A stretch of 64,000 bases of DNA, from contig CAZOLI010000004.1 of assembly GCA_964580675.1 (NCBI GenBank), forward strand, positions 1-64,000. Direction: 5' to 3'. Shown here in pieces: positions 36,372 through 45,709 of the stretch. The notes beneath the pieces were generated by a model, which was not told the DNA's origin, did not search any database, and saw only the letters and a program-made list of their open reading frames with translations. The position numbers were made by a program, and so were the translations under genes. The DNA comes from CAZOLI01 sp964580675. Lineage in GTDB: Bacteria > Planctomycetota > MHYJ01 > CAYXQY01. How positions within the stretch are numbered: position 1 is the stretch's first letter; the number at the start of each line of letters is the position of its first letter.

Positions 36372-37457
36372 ATGACCAGGAAACACCACCATCTTGCTGC
36401 GGCCATGTTCTCGGTCCTAGTTTTGCTCTTCCTTCCGTCCGGCTGCTCCACAGGGTACTTACTAAACCAGGCGGAGGGGTTCAGACATCGATACGCGGAT
36501 CGTGTGTCCGTTCAAACCGTTCTGGAACGTTCCGAAACCGACTGGCGAACGGAGCAACGGCTCCGTCTTCTTCGTCGTGTGTGCCAGTTTGCGCAGAAGT
36601 GTCTGAATCTGCCGGCAAGTAACAATTACTCGTCGTACATTGATACCGGGTCGGAACCAACCACCTACCTCGTTATCGCCGCTCCAGCGGGAAAGACAGA
36701 CCCGTTAACCTGGTCCTTTCCATTCGCGGGAACATTCCCTTACCTGGGGTTCCTCTCCCGGAAGGAGGCTCTACAATTTCAGGATCAACTGATAGCCGAA
36801 GGGTATGACGTCGTGTTACGGGAAGCCAATGCGTTCTCCACTCTCGGCTGGTTCAACGTCCCGGTGTACTCCGAAATGCTCAAACTTCCCGTCCCACTTC
36901 TGGTCGAAACGATTCTTCACGAGCTGGTTCACGAAGCCGTGTTCTTCCCGGAACACCTACCCCTGAGTGAATCCGCCGCGACCATCATCGGGAAGCGAGG
37001 GGCTTTGAAATTCGTGGAGGAACAGTACGGCTCGCACTCCACGCTACTAAAACGGACCAGGGCTCTATTTTCGGACCGGCGACGGATTTCGGCTTTTTAT
37101 CATCGTCTGGAAAAGGACCTGAACCGGATGTACAAAACGAGCACCAGCGACTCAAAGCAGCCCGGTCAAAAACACAGAATATTTATCTCTTGGAAACACC
37201 GGCTAATCCGCCGGAGCGACCAGTTTCGAACGGAGATGTGGAAATCTCTGCTGGCCCGGAACTGGAACAACGCGTTTATATCCTCCATGGCCACATACAG
37301 CAAGCACCAAAAAGAGCTGCGGGTCATCCTGGACAAGATGTGTTCGGGGAAAATCGATCGCTTCCTTGCTTACCTCCGTGAACTTCGTCAATCCTCCGAT
37401 GATCCGCTGGGGAACATTCAGCGGGACGCGGAAGCCCTCTCGGATGACGACGGGTGA
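36372..37457 (+). CDS. Predicted aminopeptidase lipoprotein (COG4324 type)
   Basis: 361 aa with a lipoprotein signal (LLFLPSGC at ~19-26). The core (~85-230) resembles the uncharacterised predicted aminopeptidase family: YLVIAAPAG, FPYLGFLSRKEA, a V/I-R-x-A-x-A-x-STLGWF segment and the metal motif HELVH in ILHELVHEAVFFP (~190-200), with a downstream SESAAT that may give the third ligand. It is probably an envelope zinc peptidase; substrate unknown. The gene stands alone, divergent from the reductase and convergent with bshA. Confidence 0.8.
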   Translation: MTRKHHHLAAAMFSVLVLLFLPSGCSTGYLLNQAEGFRHRYADRVSVQTVLERSETDWRTEQRLRLLRRVCQFAQKCLNLPASNNYSSYIDTGSEPTTYLVIAAPAGKTDPLTWSFPFAGTFPYLGFLSRKEALQFQDQLIAEGYDVVLREANAFSTLGWFNVPVYSEMLKLPVPLLVETILHELVHEAVFFPEHLPLSESAATIIGKRGALKFVEEQYGSHSTLLKRTRALFSDRRRISAFYHRLEKDLNRMYKTSTSDSKQPGQKHRIFISWKHRLIRRSDQFRTEMWKSLLARNWNNAFISSMATYSKHQKELRVILDKMCSGKIDRFLAYLRELRQSSDDPLGNIQRDAEALSDDDG

Positions 37458-37597
37458 TTCAAACTCCCCTTTTTCCAACCATGCATGCGGTTGCCTGATC
37501 GGAACTTCTTCGATCCATCGGCAAAGGAACCGGCCTGTCCCTTCCGGAACCAACGACCGTCCGACCGGGTGGATTCTTCGATGGTAGGGTGATGAAT

Positions 37598-38716
37598 TTA
37601 AAGGAGTTCTTCGTAAAGAGATTCGTACTGATCGACGACGGTTTCCGTCGAAAAAGACGCTATTGCTCGATCACGGGCACGCTTACCCATCTCCTTCCGT
37701 TTTCCTTCGTCCTCAAGCAGTTCGGCTGCCCTGGAGGCGAGTTTCCTGATATCGCCCGGGTCCTCGTGGTATCCATCCGTTCCGTCACGGACGAGTTCAC
37801 GAATCCCCCCCTTAGCCGTGTTGAGGATGGGAACCCCGCACGACATCGATTCCAGAGCCGCCATGCAGAAACTTTCTTTCTCCGAGGTCACCACCGCCAG
37901 ATCCGAAGCGGCAAGAATGCCCTCGATTTCCTCGCGGGGCTCCATCCACGTGACGTGTTCACGCATATGGAATTCGGAGGCCAGGCGCCGGGCCCTCTCC
38001 CGCTCGGGACCGTTACCGACCATAATTAAATGTGCCGGTGTGCCCGATTCGTGAATGTGCCGAAGCATGTGAACGACGTCCTCCGAATTCTTAATTTCAC
38101 GGAAATTCGAGACGTGTACGAGGACGCCCTCCGACGACAGACCGAGTTCTTCACGAATCGGATCCGCCGACGTCGGTGAGAACCGGTCCGTGTCCACGAA
38201 ATTCGGTATAACCCGTATGTTAAACGACTCCTGAAGAATCCGACTCGTTTCCTCCTTCAGAAACGCCGACACCGCCGTCACACGATCCGACTGCTTGAGA
38301 GAATACCGCACAATATCAAAGTGACAGGGGTGGTTTTCCGCAAGGAAAATATCCGTCCCGTGAAGCGTCGTTACGATTCCCGTATCCGGTTTTTCGGCAA
38401 GGTCTCTTGCCAGGTTGGCGGATAGTGCGTGCGGATAGGCATAATGTGCATGAACGATGTCGATCTCCTCACTCCTCACGACTTTTGCAACAGCACAACC
38501 GGCGGACATCCCGTAAGAGGGATCGGGAAAGAGTTCGTACTGCGGAACGCTGATGCCGTGGAACGTCAACCGATCTCTCGCTCCGGAGGCCCGGAGGGGT
38601 TCTTTTGACGAAATAATGTGTACGTTGTGCCCCCTGTCCGCGAGAGACTTCGAAAGTTCCGTGGCAATGACGCCACTGCCTCCCGGTGTTGGGTAACAAA
38701 TTACGGCAATGTTCAT
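37598..38716 (-). CDS. bshA: N-acetyl-alpha-D-glucosaminyl L-malate synthase BshA
   Basis: First enzyme of bacillithiol synthesis: a GT4 glycosyltransferase joining GlcNAc from UDP-GlcNAc to L-malate. 372 aa. The N-terminal MNIAVICYPTPGGSGVIATE and the HAHYAYPHALSA and LHGTDIF stretches are BshA hallmarks, and the C-terminal domain has the GT4 E-x7-E site in VVTSEKESFCMAALESMSCG. bshB1 lies 203 bp upstream on the same strand, which supports the specific call over a generic glycosyltransferase. bshC is not in the window. Confidence 0.93.
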   Translation of the reverse strand: MNIAVICYPTPGGSGVIATELSKSLADRGHNVHIISSKEPLRASGARDRLTFHGISVPQYELFPDPSYGMSAGCAVAKVVRSEEIDIVHAHYAYPHALSANLARDLAEKPDTGIVTTLHGTDIFLAENHPCHFDIVRYSLKQSDRVTAVSAFLKEETSRILQESFNIRVIPNFVDTDRFSPTSADPIREELGLSSEGVLVHVSNFREIKNSEDVVHMLRHIHESGTPAHLIMVGNGPERERARRLASEFHMREHVTWMEPREEIEGILAASDLAVVTSEKESFCMAALESMSCGVPILNTAKGGIRELVRDGTDGYHEDPGDIRKLASRAAELLEDEGKRKEMGKRARDRAIASFSTETVVDQYESLYEELL

Positions 38717-38919
38717 GGTGGCTGTTTGTTTCTCGCCTGCTGAACGATGTTATTTCTGTGAAAAACGAACGAACCGGTGTCTGTATTCCTGTTTGTGTCC
38801 TGAATAAGCTGAAACCAAAGGCCACATTGAAACCATAAATTTCACCCTCTGTGAACAATCAACATGGTGCTGGCCACCCCGCGGGTTTGGCAACGCCGAC
38901 CCCCGTGAAACCAATCCCC

Positions 38920-39678
38920 TCACGCCCCGGACGTTGGCCGTAAAAACGGAGCCGGTTCACCATCGGCCCAGACCTGAACCGGATCCTCGAGGGGAACGGA
39001 TCCCCTGACCTTATACGGCTCGCCGTACGTGACACCGATTTCACGGCCATATTGCATATGTCGCGCCCGGAACCGATCCAGAAATTCATCACTGCTCAGG
39101 TTGGTTTCCGGTCCCTCCTCCTGGTCCGAACCGCCTACCTGTGACCGAAATATTTTGACCAGATTCAACTTCTCCTCCCAGACGCCCGACACGTCCACGA
39201 CGAACGAAGGCGAGAATTCATGGTGCTGCATGTAGTAAATGAGCTTTTGAACAGCAAAATAACGGTCCTCGGTATCAACAGCGCGTCTGCTTGCCAGCAC
39301 ACAACCATCGTACACGATCTTGCTCGCGGCCTCGTGGTCGGGGTGAAAATCATCCCAGTACGGGAGAAGCACAACACGAGGTCTTTTCTGTCGAACCAGC
39401 CGGGCCACCTTCTCTTTTCGTTCCCTGCTTGGCTCAAGATATCCATCCGGCATGTCCAGTGAACGCCGGAACTGCGCATCCAGAAACGACGCCGCTTCTT
39501 CAGCCTCCTGCTTCCGTTCCTGGACAGATCCCTTTGTGGACAGTTCACCCTTCGTTAAATCGGCGAGACCAATGGTATACCCTTCATTCCGCATCTTTAA
39601 CAGCAAGCCCCCGCAGAACAACTCACAATCATCCGGGTGGGCACCAAAAGCGAGTATGTCGAGTTCAGGAGGCTTCAT
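38920..39678 (-). CDS. bshB1: Bacillithiol biosynthesis deacetylase BshB1
   Basis: Zinc-dependent LmbE-family deacetylase that removes the acetyl group from GlcNAc-malate, the second step of bacillithiol synthesis. 252 aa. The metal site is in FGAHPDDCELFCGG (H14, D16, D17) with HPDH further on (DDFHPDHEAA). The segments LTKGELSTKGSVQERKQEA and LDMPDGYL are typical of BshB1. It starts 20 bp after purH and precedes bshA, so purH, bshB1 and bshA may form one transcript. Confidence 0.93.
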   Translation of the reverse strand: MKPPELDILAFGAHPDDCELFCGGLLLKMRNEGYTIGLADLTKGELSTKGSVQERKQEAEEAASFLDAQFRRSLDMPDGYLEPSRERKEKVARLVRQKRPRVVLLPYWDDFHPDHEAASKIVYDGCVLASRRAVDTEDRYFAVQKLIYYMQHHEFSPSFVVDVSGVWEEKLNLVKIFRSQVGGSDQEEGPETNLSSDEFLDRFRARHMQYGREIGVTYGEPYKVRGSVPLEDPVQVWADGEPAPFLRPTSGA

Positions 39679-39698
39679 CTTCGACGTTGCGGAAAAGC

Positions 39699-41264
39699 TT
39701 AGTGTAGAAAGTGGCGGATTCCCGTAAAGATCATTGTGATGCCGGCCTCCTCCGCGGCCTCGATGACTTCTTCGTCCCGGATGGAGCCGCCGGGTTGGAT
39801 CGCCCCTACGGCACCGGCCTCCGTCGCCTCCTCGAGAGCGTCCGGAAACGGAAAGAACGCATCCGATGCCACCACACTCCCCGCTGCTTCTTCCCCGGCT
39901 TTTCGGACCGCGATCTTTGCGGCATCCACCCTGCTGGGCTGTCCGGCACCGACGCCCAGCACACGCTGGTTCTTTGTGAGGACAATGGCATTTGACCGCA
40001 CATGTTTACATACTGTCCATGCGAATTTCATTTCCTGCCGTAGTTCCGATGTGAGAGATCCGGTAACAACGTCAAGCTCCTCCTCGTTCCAGATGACGTC
40101 GTTTTCCGTCTGACAGAGGAATCCGCCCGAAACATCCCGCACGTCGATCTGGCTCCGGTCGTCCACCTCCGGTTTTAGTGACGTTGCGGATATCAGACGA
40201 ACGCGATCCCCCCATGATGGCCCTTCTTTGAACAAATCCACGATTCCCTCCTCGATCTCCGTTGCCATGATGCCTTCGATGAACAGGTCCGGATCCGCCA
40301 GCTCCGACGCCATCTCCCGGGTGAGGGCTGTGTTGAACCCCACCACGCTTCCAAACGCGGAGACCGGATCGCCTTCGTGAGCACGTCGAAAGGACTCGAT
40401 TGGGTTTTCCGACACGGAAACACCGATTGGAATGCCGTGTTTTACAACAACACAGGCTGCTTTCTCCAGTTCCTTCAACAGGCCGTAAACAGCATTTAAA
40501 TCAAAGACATTATTTGCCGAAAGTTCCTTTCCGTGGTGTTTCCGGTACGTTTCCGCGAGACCGGATACCTCTTCCCCCGTGTAAAGGCTCCCGTCCTGAT
40601 GAGGGTTCTCCCCGTATCGCAGTTTTTGTTTTCGCTTCCCCTTCACGTCAAGTTCATCCGGAAGAGATTCCTCCGGTGATTCATCCGCGGTAAAAGCAGC
40701 TTGAATTTGCCGGTCGTACCTCGATGTTTTCTCAAATGCCTGTTTGGCGAATTTCCTGCGGAGCGAGCGGGGAATGCCCTCCTTGCCATTTACCTTCGAC
40801 AGCACCTGGTCATATTGACCCGGTCTCGTTACAACCGTCACGGACTCAAAATTTTTTGCAGCCGCCCGCACAAGGGTCGGACCCCCGATATCGATCTTCT
40901 CCACCATCTCTTCCACTTCGTCGTTTTCCTCCATGGCCGAGCGGAAATCGTATAAATTCACGGCCACCAGATCGATTGGCTTCCAGCCCTTCTCTTCAAG
41001 CTCCTTCATGTGTCGTGGTTTGTCCCGGTCCGCCAGTATTCCTGCGTGAATCGACGGATGAAGAGTTTTCACGCGCCCGTCCATCATTTCGCTCATCCCC
41101 GTCCATTCCGAAACGGAAATGACGTCAACGCCCCCCTCATTCAACTTCTTCGCCGTCCCACCTGTTGAGATGACCCGGAAATTTTCTTCCTCAAGCCCGA
41201 GGCCAAAATCGATAACGCCCCGCTTATCTGCAACACTTATCAATGCGTACTTCTGATTTTCCAT
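39699..41264 (-). CDS. purH: Bifunctional AICAR transformylase/IMP cyclohydrolase
   Basis: Catalyses the last two steps of IMP synthesis. At 521 aa it has the usual length. The N-terminal cyclohydrolase domain (~1-200) starts with ALISVADKRGVIDFGLGL and has STGGTAKKL and VKTLHPSIHAGILADR; the transformylase domain has LRYGENPHQDGSLYT and VVKHGIPIGV, and the protein ends in GGSIRDEEVIEAAEEAGITM and FTGIRHFLH. It lies between a cyclic-nucleotide-binding gene (15 bp upstream) and bshB1 (20 bp downstream). Confidence 0.97.
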   Translation of the reverse strand: MENQKYALISVADKRGVIDFGLGLEEENFRVISTGGTAKKLNEGGVDVISVSEWTGMSEMMDGRVKTLHPSIHAGILADRDKPRHMKELEEKGWKPIDLVAVNLYDFRSAMEENDEVEEMVEKIDIGGPTLVRAAAKNFESVTVVTRPGQYDQVLSKVNGKEGIPRSLRRKFAKQAFEKTSRYDRQIQAAFTADESPEESLPDELDVKGKRKQKLRYGENPHQDGSLYTGEEVSGLAETYRKHHGKELSANNVFDLNAVYGLLKELEKAACVVVKHGIPIGVSVSENPIESFRRAHEGDPVSAFGSVVGFNTALTREMASELADPDLFIEGIMATEIEEGIVDLFKEGPSWGDRVRLISATSLKPEVDDRSQIDVRDVSGGFLCQTENDVIWNEEELDVVTGSLTSELRQEMKFAWTVCKHVRSNAIVLTKNQRVLGVGAGQPSRVDAAKIAVRKAGEEAAGSVVASDAFFPFPDALEEATEAGAVGAIQPGGSIRDEEVIEAAEEAGITMIFTGIRHFLH

Positions 41265-41279
41265 TTGTTCTGGACCCCA

Positions 41280-41765
41280 TTAGAGGCTTGTGTAATCAAG
41301 CGAACGAAGAAGGGCCTTCAGCGCCTCATCCGCACGTCGTAGCCTCTTACCCACTTTATCAATGATGCCCTGAAGAACATTCACACCAAGTTGCGGGTTC
41401 TCTTCAATCAGTTGCTTTATGTCTTCCCGTTGAAACACAACCAGTTTTGCTTCCGGATATACCGCAATCCTTGCCGTTGCGGACCTGGGTCCTCCGTCAA
41501 AAACAGCAAGTTCCCCAAATATCTCCCCTTCGGATAACCTCGATAGCCGGGTAAATTCGTCTCCCTCCTGGTCCTCCTTACCAATTTCCACGACGCCCTC
41601 CTTGATAATAAATACCTCCTCCCCCTCCTCCCCTTCCTGGAAAAGGACGTCGTCCTTCTTGTACTCCCGTTCCTCCGCGATCTTCTGAAGCAGATCCAGT
41701 TCCTCTTCATTCAGGTCAGAAAAAATTTCCGCGTTTTCAATAAATGATCTCTCCGATGTGTTCAT
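41280..41765 (-). CDS. Stand-alone cyclic-nucleotide-binding domain protein, copy 1
   Basis: 161 aa, essentially one cNMP-binding domain (residues ~12-130) plus a C-terminal helix. The phosphate-binding cassette GELAVFDGGPRSATA keeps the Glu and Arg that hold the cyclic phosphate. There is no helix-turn-helix, so it is not a Crp-type transcription factor; it probably acts by protein contact. It is a paralogue of the 161-aa protein at 44220-44705 (shared KRLRRADEALKALL / SRLRRADNTLRSLH tail). It sits 15 bp before purH. Confidence 0.85.
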   Translation of the reverse strand: MNTSERSFIENAEIFSDLNEEELDLLQKIAEEREYKKDDVLFQEGEEGEEVFIIKEGVVEIGKEDQEGDEFTRLSRLSEGEIFGELAVFDGGPRSATARIAVYPEAKLVVFQREDIKQLIEENPQLGVNVLQGIIDKVGKRLRRADEALKALLRSLDYTSL

Positions 41766-42178
41766 AATTATTTTCTGAATTTAAGAACATCAGGACGTAA
41801 CGCCCGGATTTCTGTGCACACGGACGAATTATACGTGGAAAAATAGCGCATTTCCATTTCAACGTTCAGTTGAAACGTATATTGGTTCCTTGCCTTTTCT
41901 ACAAACCGTTGAAGCCCTTTCAAAAATTTAACAGTTTCTGTCATAGATGACCGGTAGTCCCCCCATCCCTTTTGAAAACCAGGAGTTTTCGACGAGTTCT
42001 CAAAAACAGAAATCCACAGGATTAGCAGCTGAAAATTGGTATATATTTCTGTTTCTCCTGTTTTCAACAGTTTTCACAGTCCTTTTGTTTTACTTTTATG
42101 TGTTTACTTTTTTAACCCTATAAAATATCATACACAACCTCATACGAGCATCGAAATTTCAAGGAACCAGAGTGCGTC
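41766..42178. other. AT-rich divergent intergenic region
   Basis: 413 bp between the divergent cNMP-binding and dipeptidase genes. It is clearly richer in A/T than its flanks. A TATAAA at 42119-42124 could be the -10 of the dipeptidase gene, but no good -35 precedes it. A small hairpin TCAAC-GTTCA-GTTGA occurs near 41860. I see no gene or known RNA here. Confidence 0.4.
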
Positions 42179-43264
42179 ATGTTTAAATTTCCCGTTATCG
42201 ATGGACACGCCGACACCATCCTGAATCAAATAGGAGAAGACCTGCACACCGACGATGACGAAGATCCGGACTTCAATCTTGCGAATAGAAACAACATTGG
42301 ACATATTGACGTTCCCCGGTTAAAGGAGGGAGGGATCAGTGGACAGTTCTTTGCGGTCTGGGTCGATCCGGATATTGACGACGACCAATACACTCAAAGA
42401 GCAATCGATGCGCTGGATGCCATTCACGAAGTATGCAGGAAACATCCCAAAAAAATTCAGGTTGCGAAAACACCATCCGAAGCACAACAGCTTTATTCAA
42501 AGGGTACGATTGCTGCTATCCCATGTATTGAAGGAGGACATGCAATAAAGGGAAGTCTCCGGAACCTTCGGACGTTTTTCCGGCTCGGGGCAAGGTACAT
42601 GACGTTAACCTGGATGAATAACAACAGGCTCGGAGATGCGTCCGGCGGTGACTCGAAGCATGGAGGGTTAACGGAGTTCGGGCGCTGCGTAGTCCGGGAA
42701 ATGAACAGACTCGGGATGATCGTGGACCTTTCGCACGTATCGGAAGATACATTTTTTGATGCAGTTCGCGAATCGAAAACGCCCCCAATAGCATCTCACT
42801 CCTGCTGTCGCTCCATAAATGATCATCACCGAAACCTTACGGATTCGGAGATTGAGGCAATTGCCGAAGCAGGAGGTGTAATCGGCATCTGTTTCTATCC
42901 CGAATTCCTGGACGAAGATTTTTCCGAAGCCATGGAACACGCAAGGGATGAGTACGGTGAAGAGGAAGATATACCGAAAGAAGAACTGCCGGAGGTACCG
43001 GTTGATCGTATACTTGACCACATAGATCACGTCGTTAGCGTTGCGGGGACAGAACACGTCGGATTTGGGTCCGACTTTGACGGCGTTGGATATCTACCGG
43101 ACGGCATGGAGGATTGTTCGGATGTCACGGATATAATAGAAGAATTGGAAAACAGGGGATACACAGAAGAGGAAGTCAAAAGAATTGCGGGAGGAAACTT
43201 CATGCGGGTTTTTCGCGATGTGTATGTGCATGCCCGGCAGGCGGATCAGGAACAGACAACGTAA
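42179..43264 (+). CDS. Membrane dipeptidase (peptidase M19)
   Basis: 361-aa renal-dipeptidase-type zinc enzyme that cleaves dipeptides, including D-residue ones. All metal ligands are visible: H and D in VIDGHADTI (~7-15), the bridging Glu in CIEGGHAIKG (~118-127), H in VDLSHVSEDTF (~185), H in ASHSCCRSINDHHRN (~205), and D in GFGSDFDGVGYLP (~297). No signal peptide, so cytosolic action is expected despite the family name. The STAS-HATPase gene begins 15 bp downstream, so they are likely co-transcribed. Confidence 0.94.
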   Translation: MFKFPVIDGHADTILNQIGEDLHTDDDEDPDFNLANRNNIGHIDVPRLKEGGISGQFFAVWVDPDIDDDQYTQRAIDALDAIHEVCRKHPKKIQVAKTPSEAQQLYSKGTIAAIPCIEGGHAIKGSLRNLRTFFRLGARYMTLTWMNNNRLGDASGGDSKHGGLTEFGRCVVREMNRLGMIVDLSHVSEDTFFDAVRESKTPPIASHSCCRSINDHHRNLTDSEIEAIAEAGGVIGICFYPEFLDEDFSEAMEHARDEYGEEEDIPKEELPEVPVDRILDHIDHVVSVAGTEHVGFGSDFDGVGYLPDGMEDCSDVTDIIEELENRGYTEEEVKRIAGGNFMRVFRDVYVHARQADQEQTT

Positions 43265-43279
43265 GTTCAGGAGACTGAG

Positions 43280-44212
43280 GTGAAGAGAATACCGCTTCCA
43301 TCCACTGTAAACAGCCGTGTAATCGAGTACGTGCTATCGTCGGCGAGGAAAGCAAGAAACAGTGGAGAGGACACGATAAAAATAGACTTTTCGACCGTGA
43401 GCTTTGTGGATCCTTCGGGCATGGTCTGTCTTCTTGAGCTGTTCAGGTTTCTTGCGGCCAAAGGGATGGACATTTTTCTGGAGGAACCGGGAGGAGATCC
43501 GGCGTCTTACCTGGAACGGATGGGGTTCTGGCGGTTTGCGGACGAATACATTTTGAACAAACGGGGGAACAGGGAGGGGCAAACAGGAAGAAAACGTTCG
43601 GACGTGCTTCTGGAAATAACGCCGGTGTCGGAAAGCCGTGACGTTCACCGGGTAATATCGACCGTAAAAAAGCAGGCGGGTCGAATTCTTCAGAAGTATC
43701 TGAAATACCCTTCATCGGAACTTGATCGTTTTTTAACGTCCATATCGGAGGTCTGTCAGAACATTGTGGAACACAGCGGTGATCAGGGATACGTGGCTGT
43801 TCAACGGTACAACTATCGAAAGACGCTCGGGCGGAACGTGGTTAAAATGGTGGTATCGGATCTTGGCAGGGGGGTGAAGAACTCACTGAGTGACCGTCTG
43901 GAGGAGGAGTTTGGCGAGGAGTGGAACGATGAGGTCGCCATAAAACAGGCGCTGTTCGAGGACGCATCGAGGTTCAGTGACCCGGGAAGGGGACATGGCC
44001 TCGCTTCGGTCAGGAAGTCAACGAACCGGTGGAATGGACGCCTCACTCTTCGATCGGGAACGGCGAGAGTTTCCATTGTTCCGGATTGGGATGACCGTGA
44101 TCCCGAGGAGCCGGGCCTTGATCCGTTCCCCGGAACCCAGGTGATTCTGGTCCTCCCGGAGAAAAAAAGGGGACGCGAAAAACAGAAGGAACTTTTTCAG
44201 TCTCAGCAGTAA
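43280..44212 (+). CDS. STAS-like plus HATPase (anti-sigma kinase-like) regulator
   Basis: 310 aa starting with GTG behind a good AGGAG. Residues ~1-100 look like a STAS domain (IDFSTVSFVDPSGMVCLLEL). Residues ~120-285 form a GHKL ATPase: N-box in ISEVCQNIVEHSG, G1 box SDLGRG and G2 box GHGLASV. STAS and RsbW/SpoIIAB-like ATPase partners are normally separate proteins of partner-switching circuits; here they are fused, which suggests a self-contained switch. The Ser of SFVDPSG is a possible phosphorylation site. No sigma factor lies next to it. Confidence 0.82.
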   Translation: MKRIPLPSTVNSRVIEYVLSSARKARNSGEDTIKIDFSTVSFVDPSGMVCLLELFRFLAAKGMDIFLEEPGGDPASYLERMGFWRFADEYILNKRGNREGQTGRKRSDVLLEITPVSESRDVHRVISTVKKQAGRILQKYLKYPSSELDRFLTSISEVCQNIVEHSGDQGYVAVQRYNYRKTLGRNVVKMVVSDLGRGVKNSLSDRLEEEFGEEWNDEVAIKQALFEDASRFSDPGRGHGLASVRKSTNRWNGRLTLRSGTARVSIVPDWDDRDPEEPGLDPFPGTQVILVLPEKKRGREKQKELFQSQQ

Positions 44213-44219
44213 GAGATTG

Positions 44220-44705
44220 CTACCTGTTGCGAGTGTACCGCTTCAGGGAGCTATGAAGAGAGCGGAGGGTGTTATCTGCTCTTCTTAGCCGAGAAGAAAG
44301 TTTTTCCGTGATCCCGATGAGTATGGGGTGACCGATCTGAAGGTTGTGTTTTACGAGATCAAGAAAGTTGTCTTTTTTGAAGTAAAGAAGCTTTGCCGGT
44401 GAGTCCCCGGTTACACGGGCGGTTGCGGATCGTTCTTTCTCGTCAAACAGCGAAAGCTCACCGAAAACTTCTCCCGGTCCGAGACGGGCGAACCGGGAGA
44501 ATCGGTTTCCCATGTCCACGCCAACCTCCACCGAACCGTTCCAGATCACGTAGACGCGATTCCCTTCGTCACCCTTCGAAAATATAATACGGCTCGGACC
44601 GACGACCTCCTGTTTTGCCTCCGATGCAACCGTGTTTATTGATTCCTCGTCGAGTGCTGAGAAAATGTCGACGCTGGAAAGAAATTTTGCTATTTCATTG
44701 CTCAT
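44220..44705 (-). CDS. Stand-alone cyclic-nucleotide-binding domain protein, copy 2
   Basis: 161 aa, single cNMP-binding domain (~10-130) and a C-terminal helix, with no DNA-binding domain. The cassette GELSLFDEKERSATA keeps Glu and Arg, but the usual Pro before Arg is Glu. It is the same length as, and similar throughout to, the protein at 41280-41765. The pair brackets the dipeptidase and STAS-HATPase genes. It converges on the latter with a 7-bp gap; fabG is upstream (54 bp). Confidence 0.83.
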   Translation of the reverse strand: MSNEIAKFLSSVDIFSALDEESINTVASEAKQEVVGPSRIIFSKGDEGNRVYVIWNGSVEVGVDMGNRFSRFARLGPGEVFGELSLFDEKERSATARVTGDSPAKLLYFKKDNFLDLVKHNLQIGHPILIGITEKLSSRLRRADNTLRSLHSSLKRYTRNR

Positions 44706-44759
44706 CTGGCGTTTCCAGGATCCGCCTGGCCCCCAAAACGAGTGAGTAAAGAGTTACTT

Positions 44760-45518
44760 CTACGTATACATTCCCCCGTCCACAACAATTACCTGGCCCG
44801 TGATATAACCGGCTTCCGGGCCGGCGAGGAATTTAATGGCACCGGCGATGTCATCCGGCTTGCCGAGCCGTTCAAGTGGGATTTCTTCTATTAAATCCTG
44901 ACGGTCTTCCTCGGACATGTCATCGGTCATGGGGGTTTCCACGTATCCCGGTGCCACAGCGTTCACAGTGATCCCCCGGGAGCCGAGTTCCCTCGCTACG
45001 GACTTTGTGAAGCCGGCAATACCGGCCTTCGACGCAACGTAATTGGATTGGCCAGGGTTTCCCCGAAGGCCCACGACGGAGGAGACGTTAATAATACGAC
45101 CCGATCTCTGTCGGATCATTTCACCGGCCACTTCCTTCGTAAAATGAAACGTCCCCCCGAGGTTTACGTTTATGACGTCCTCCCAGTCCTCCTCCGACAT
45201 ACGAAGAACAAGCTGATCGCGGGTTAACCCTGCGTTGTTGACGAGGACGTCGACGGAGCCAAATTCATCAACGGTACTTGAAACGATCTCCCCTGCGCGC
45301 TCTGCGTCACGGACGTCTCCCGGGAGGGCGAGGGAAGAACCGCCAAGGTCGGACGCTTCGTTCATGGTTTCCCTGAGTTTGTCCTCCGACCGGGCTGTTC
45401 CGGCGACGGATGCGCCCAGGGAGCAAAATCTTTTTGCAACGGCCCGGCCGATGCCCGTTGATGCACCTGTGATGAGCACCGTTTTTTCATCGAAGTAAGA
45501 ATTGTTATTTTCGGACAT
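44760..45518 (-). CDS. fabG: 3-oxoacyl-ACP reductase FabG
   Basis: NADPH-dependent reductase of fatty acid elongation. 252 aa with cofactor site TGASTGIGRAVAKRF (~16-30), NNAGLTRDQLVLRM, the catalytic Ser in NVSSVVG, and Y-x3-K in SNYVASKAG; it ends GQVIVVDGGMYT. These match FabG more closely than other SDRs. No other fab gene or acyl carrier protein adjoins, so a different 3-oxoacyl reductase role, for instance in storage polymers, remains possible. Confidence 0.9.
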   Translation of the reverse strand: MSENNNSYFDEKTVLITGASTGIGRAVAKRFCSLGASVAGTARSEDKLRETMNEASDLGGSSLALPGDVRDAERAGEIVSSTVDEFGSVDVLVNNAGLTRDQLVLRMSEEDWEDVINVNLGGTFHFTKEVAGEMIRQRSGRIINVSSVVGLRGNPGQSNYVASKAGIAGFTKSVARELGSRGITVNAVAPGYVETPMTDDMSEEDRQDLIEEIPLERLGKPDDIAGAIKFLAGPEAGYITGQVIVVDGGMYT

Positions 45519-45709
45519 GTTGAGTGAAATGCCGATTTGAAAATTAAATTTTTGAAGTCGGAAAAAGGGTTTTCACCGGATGAACTTTCATTTGTACTAC
45601 ATTTCCGAGAAATTGCAAATTCCCGGATCTCCGGATACAATCACGAGAGATGGAAAACGGAGGACAGGAACATTTTCCGGCTTTTTCAGTCATCGATGTG
45701 AGGATGTTC

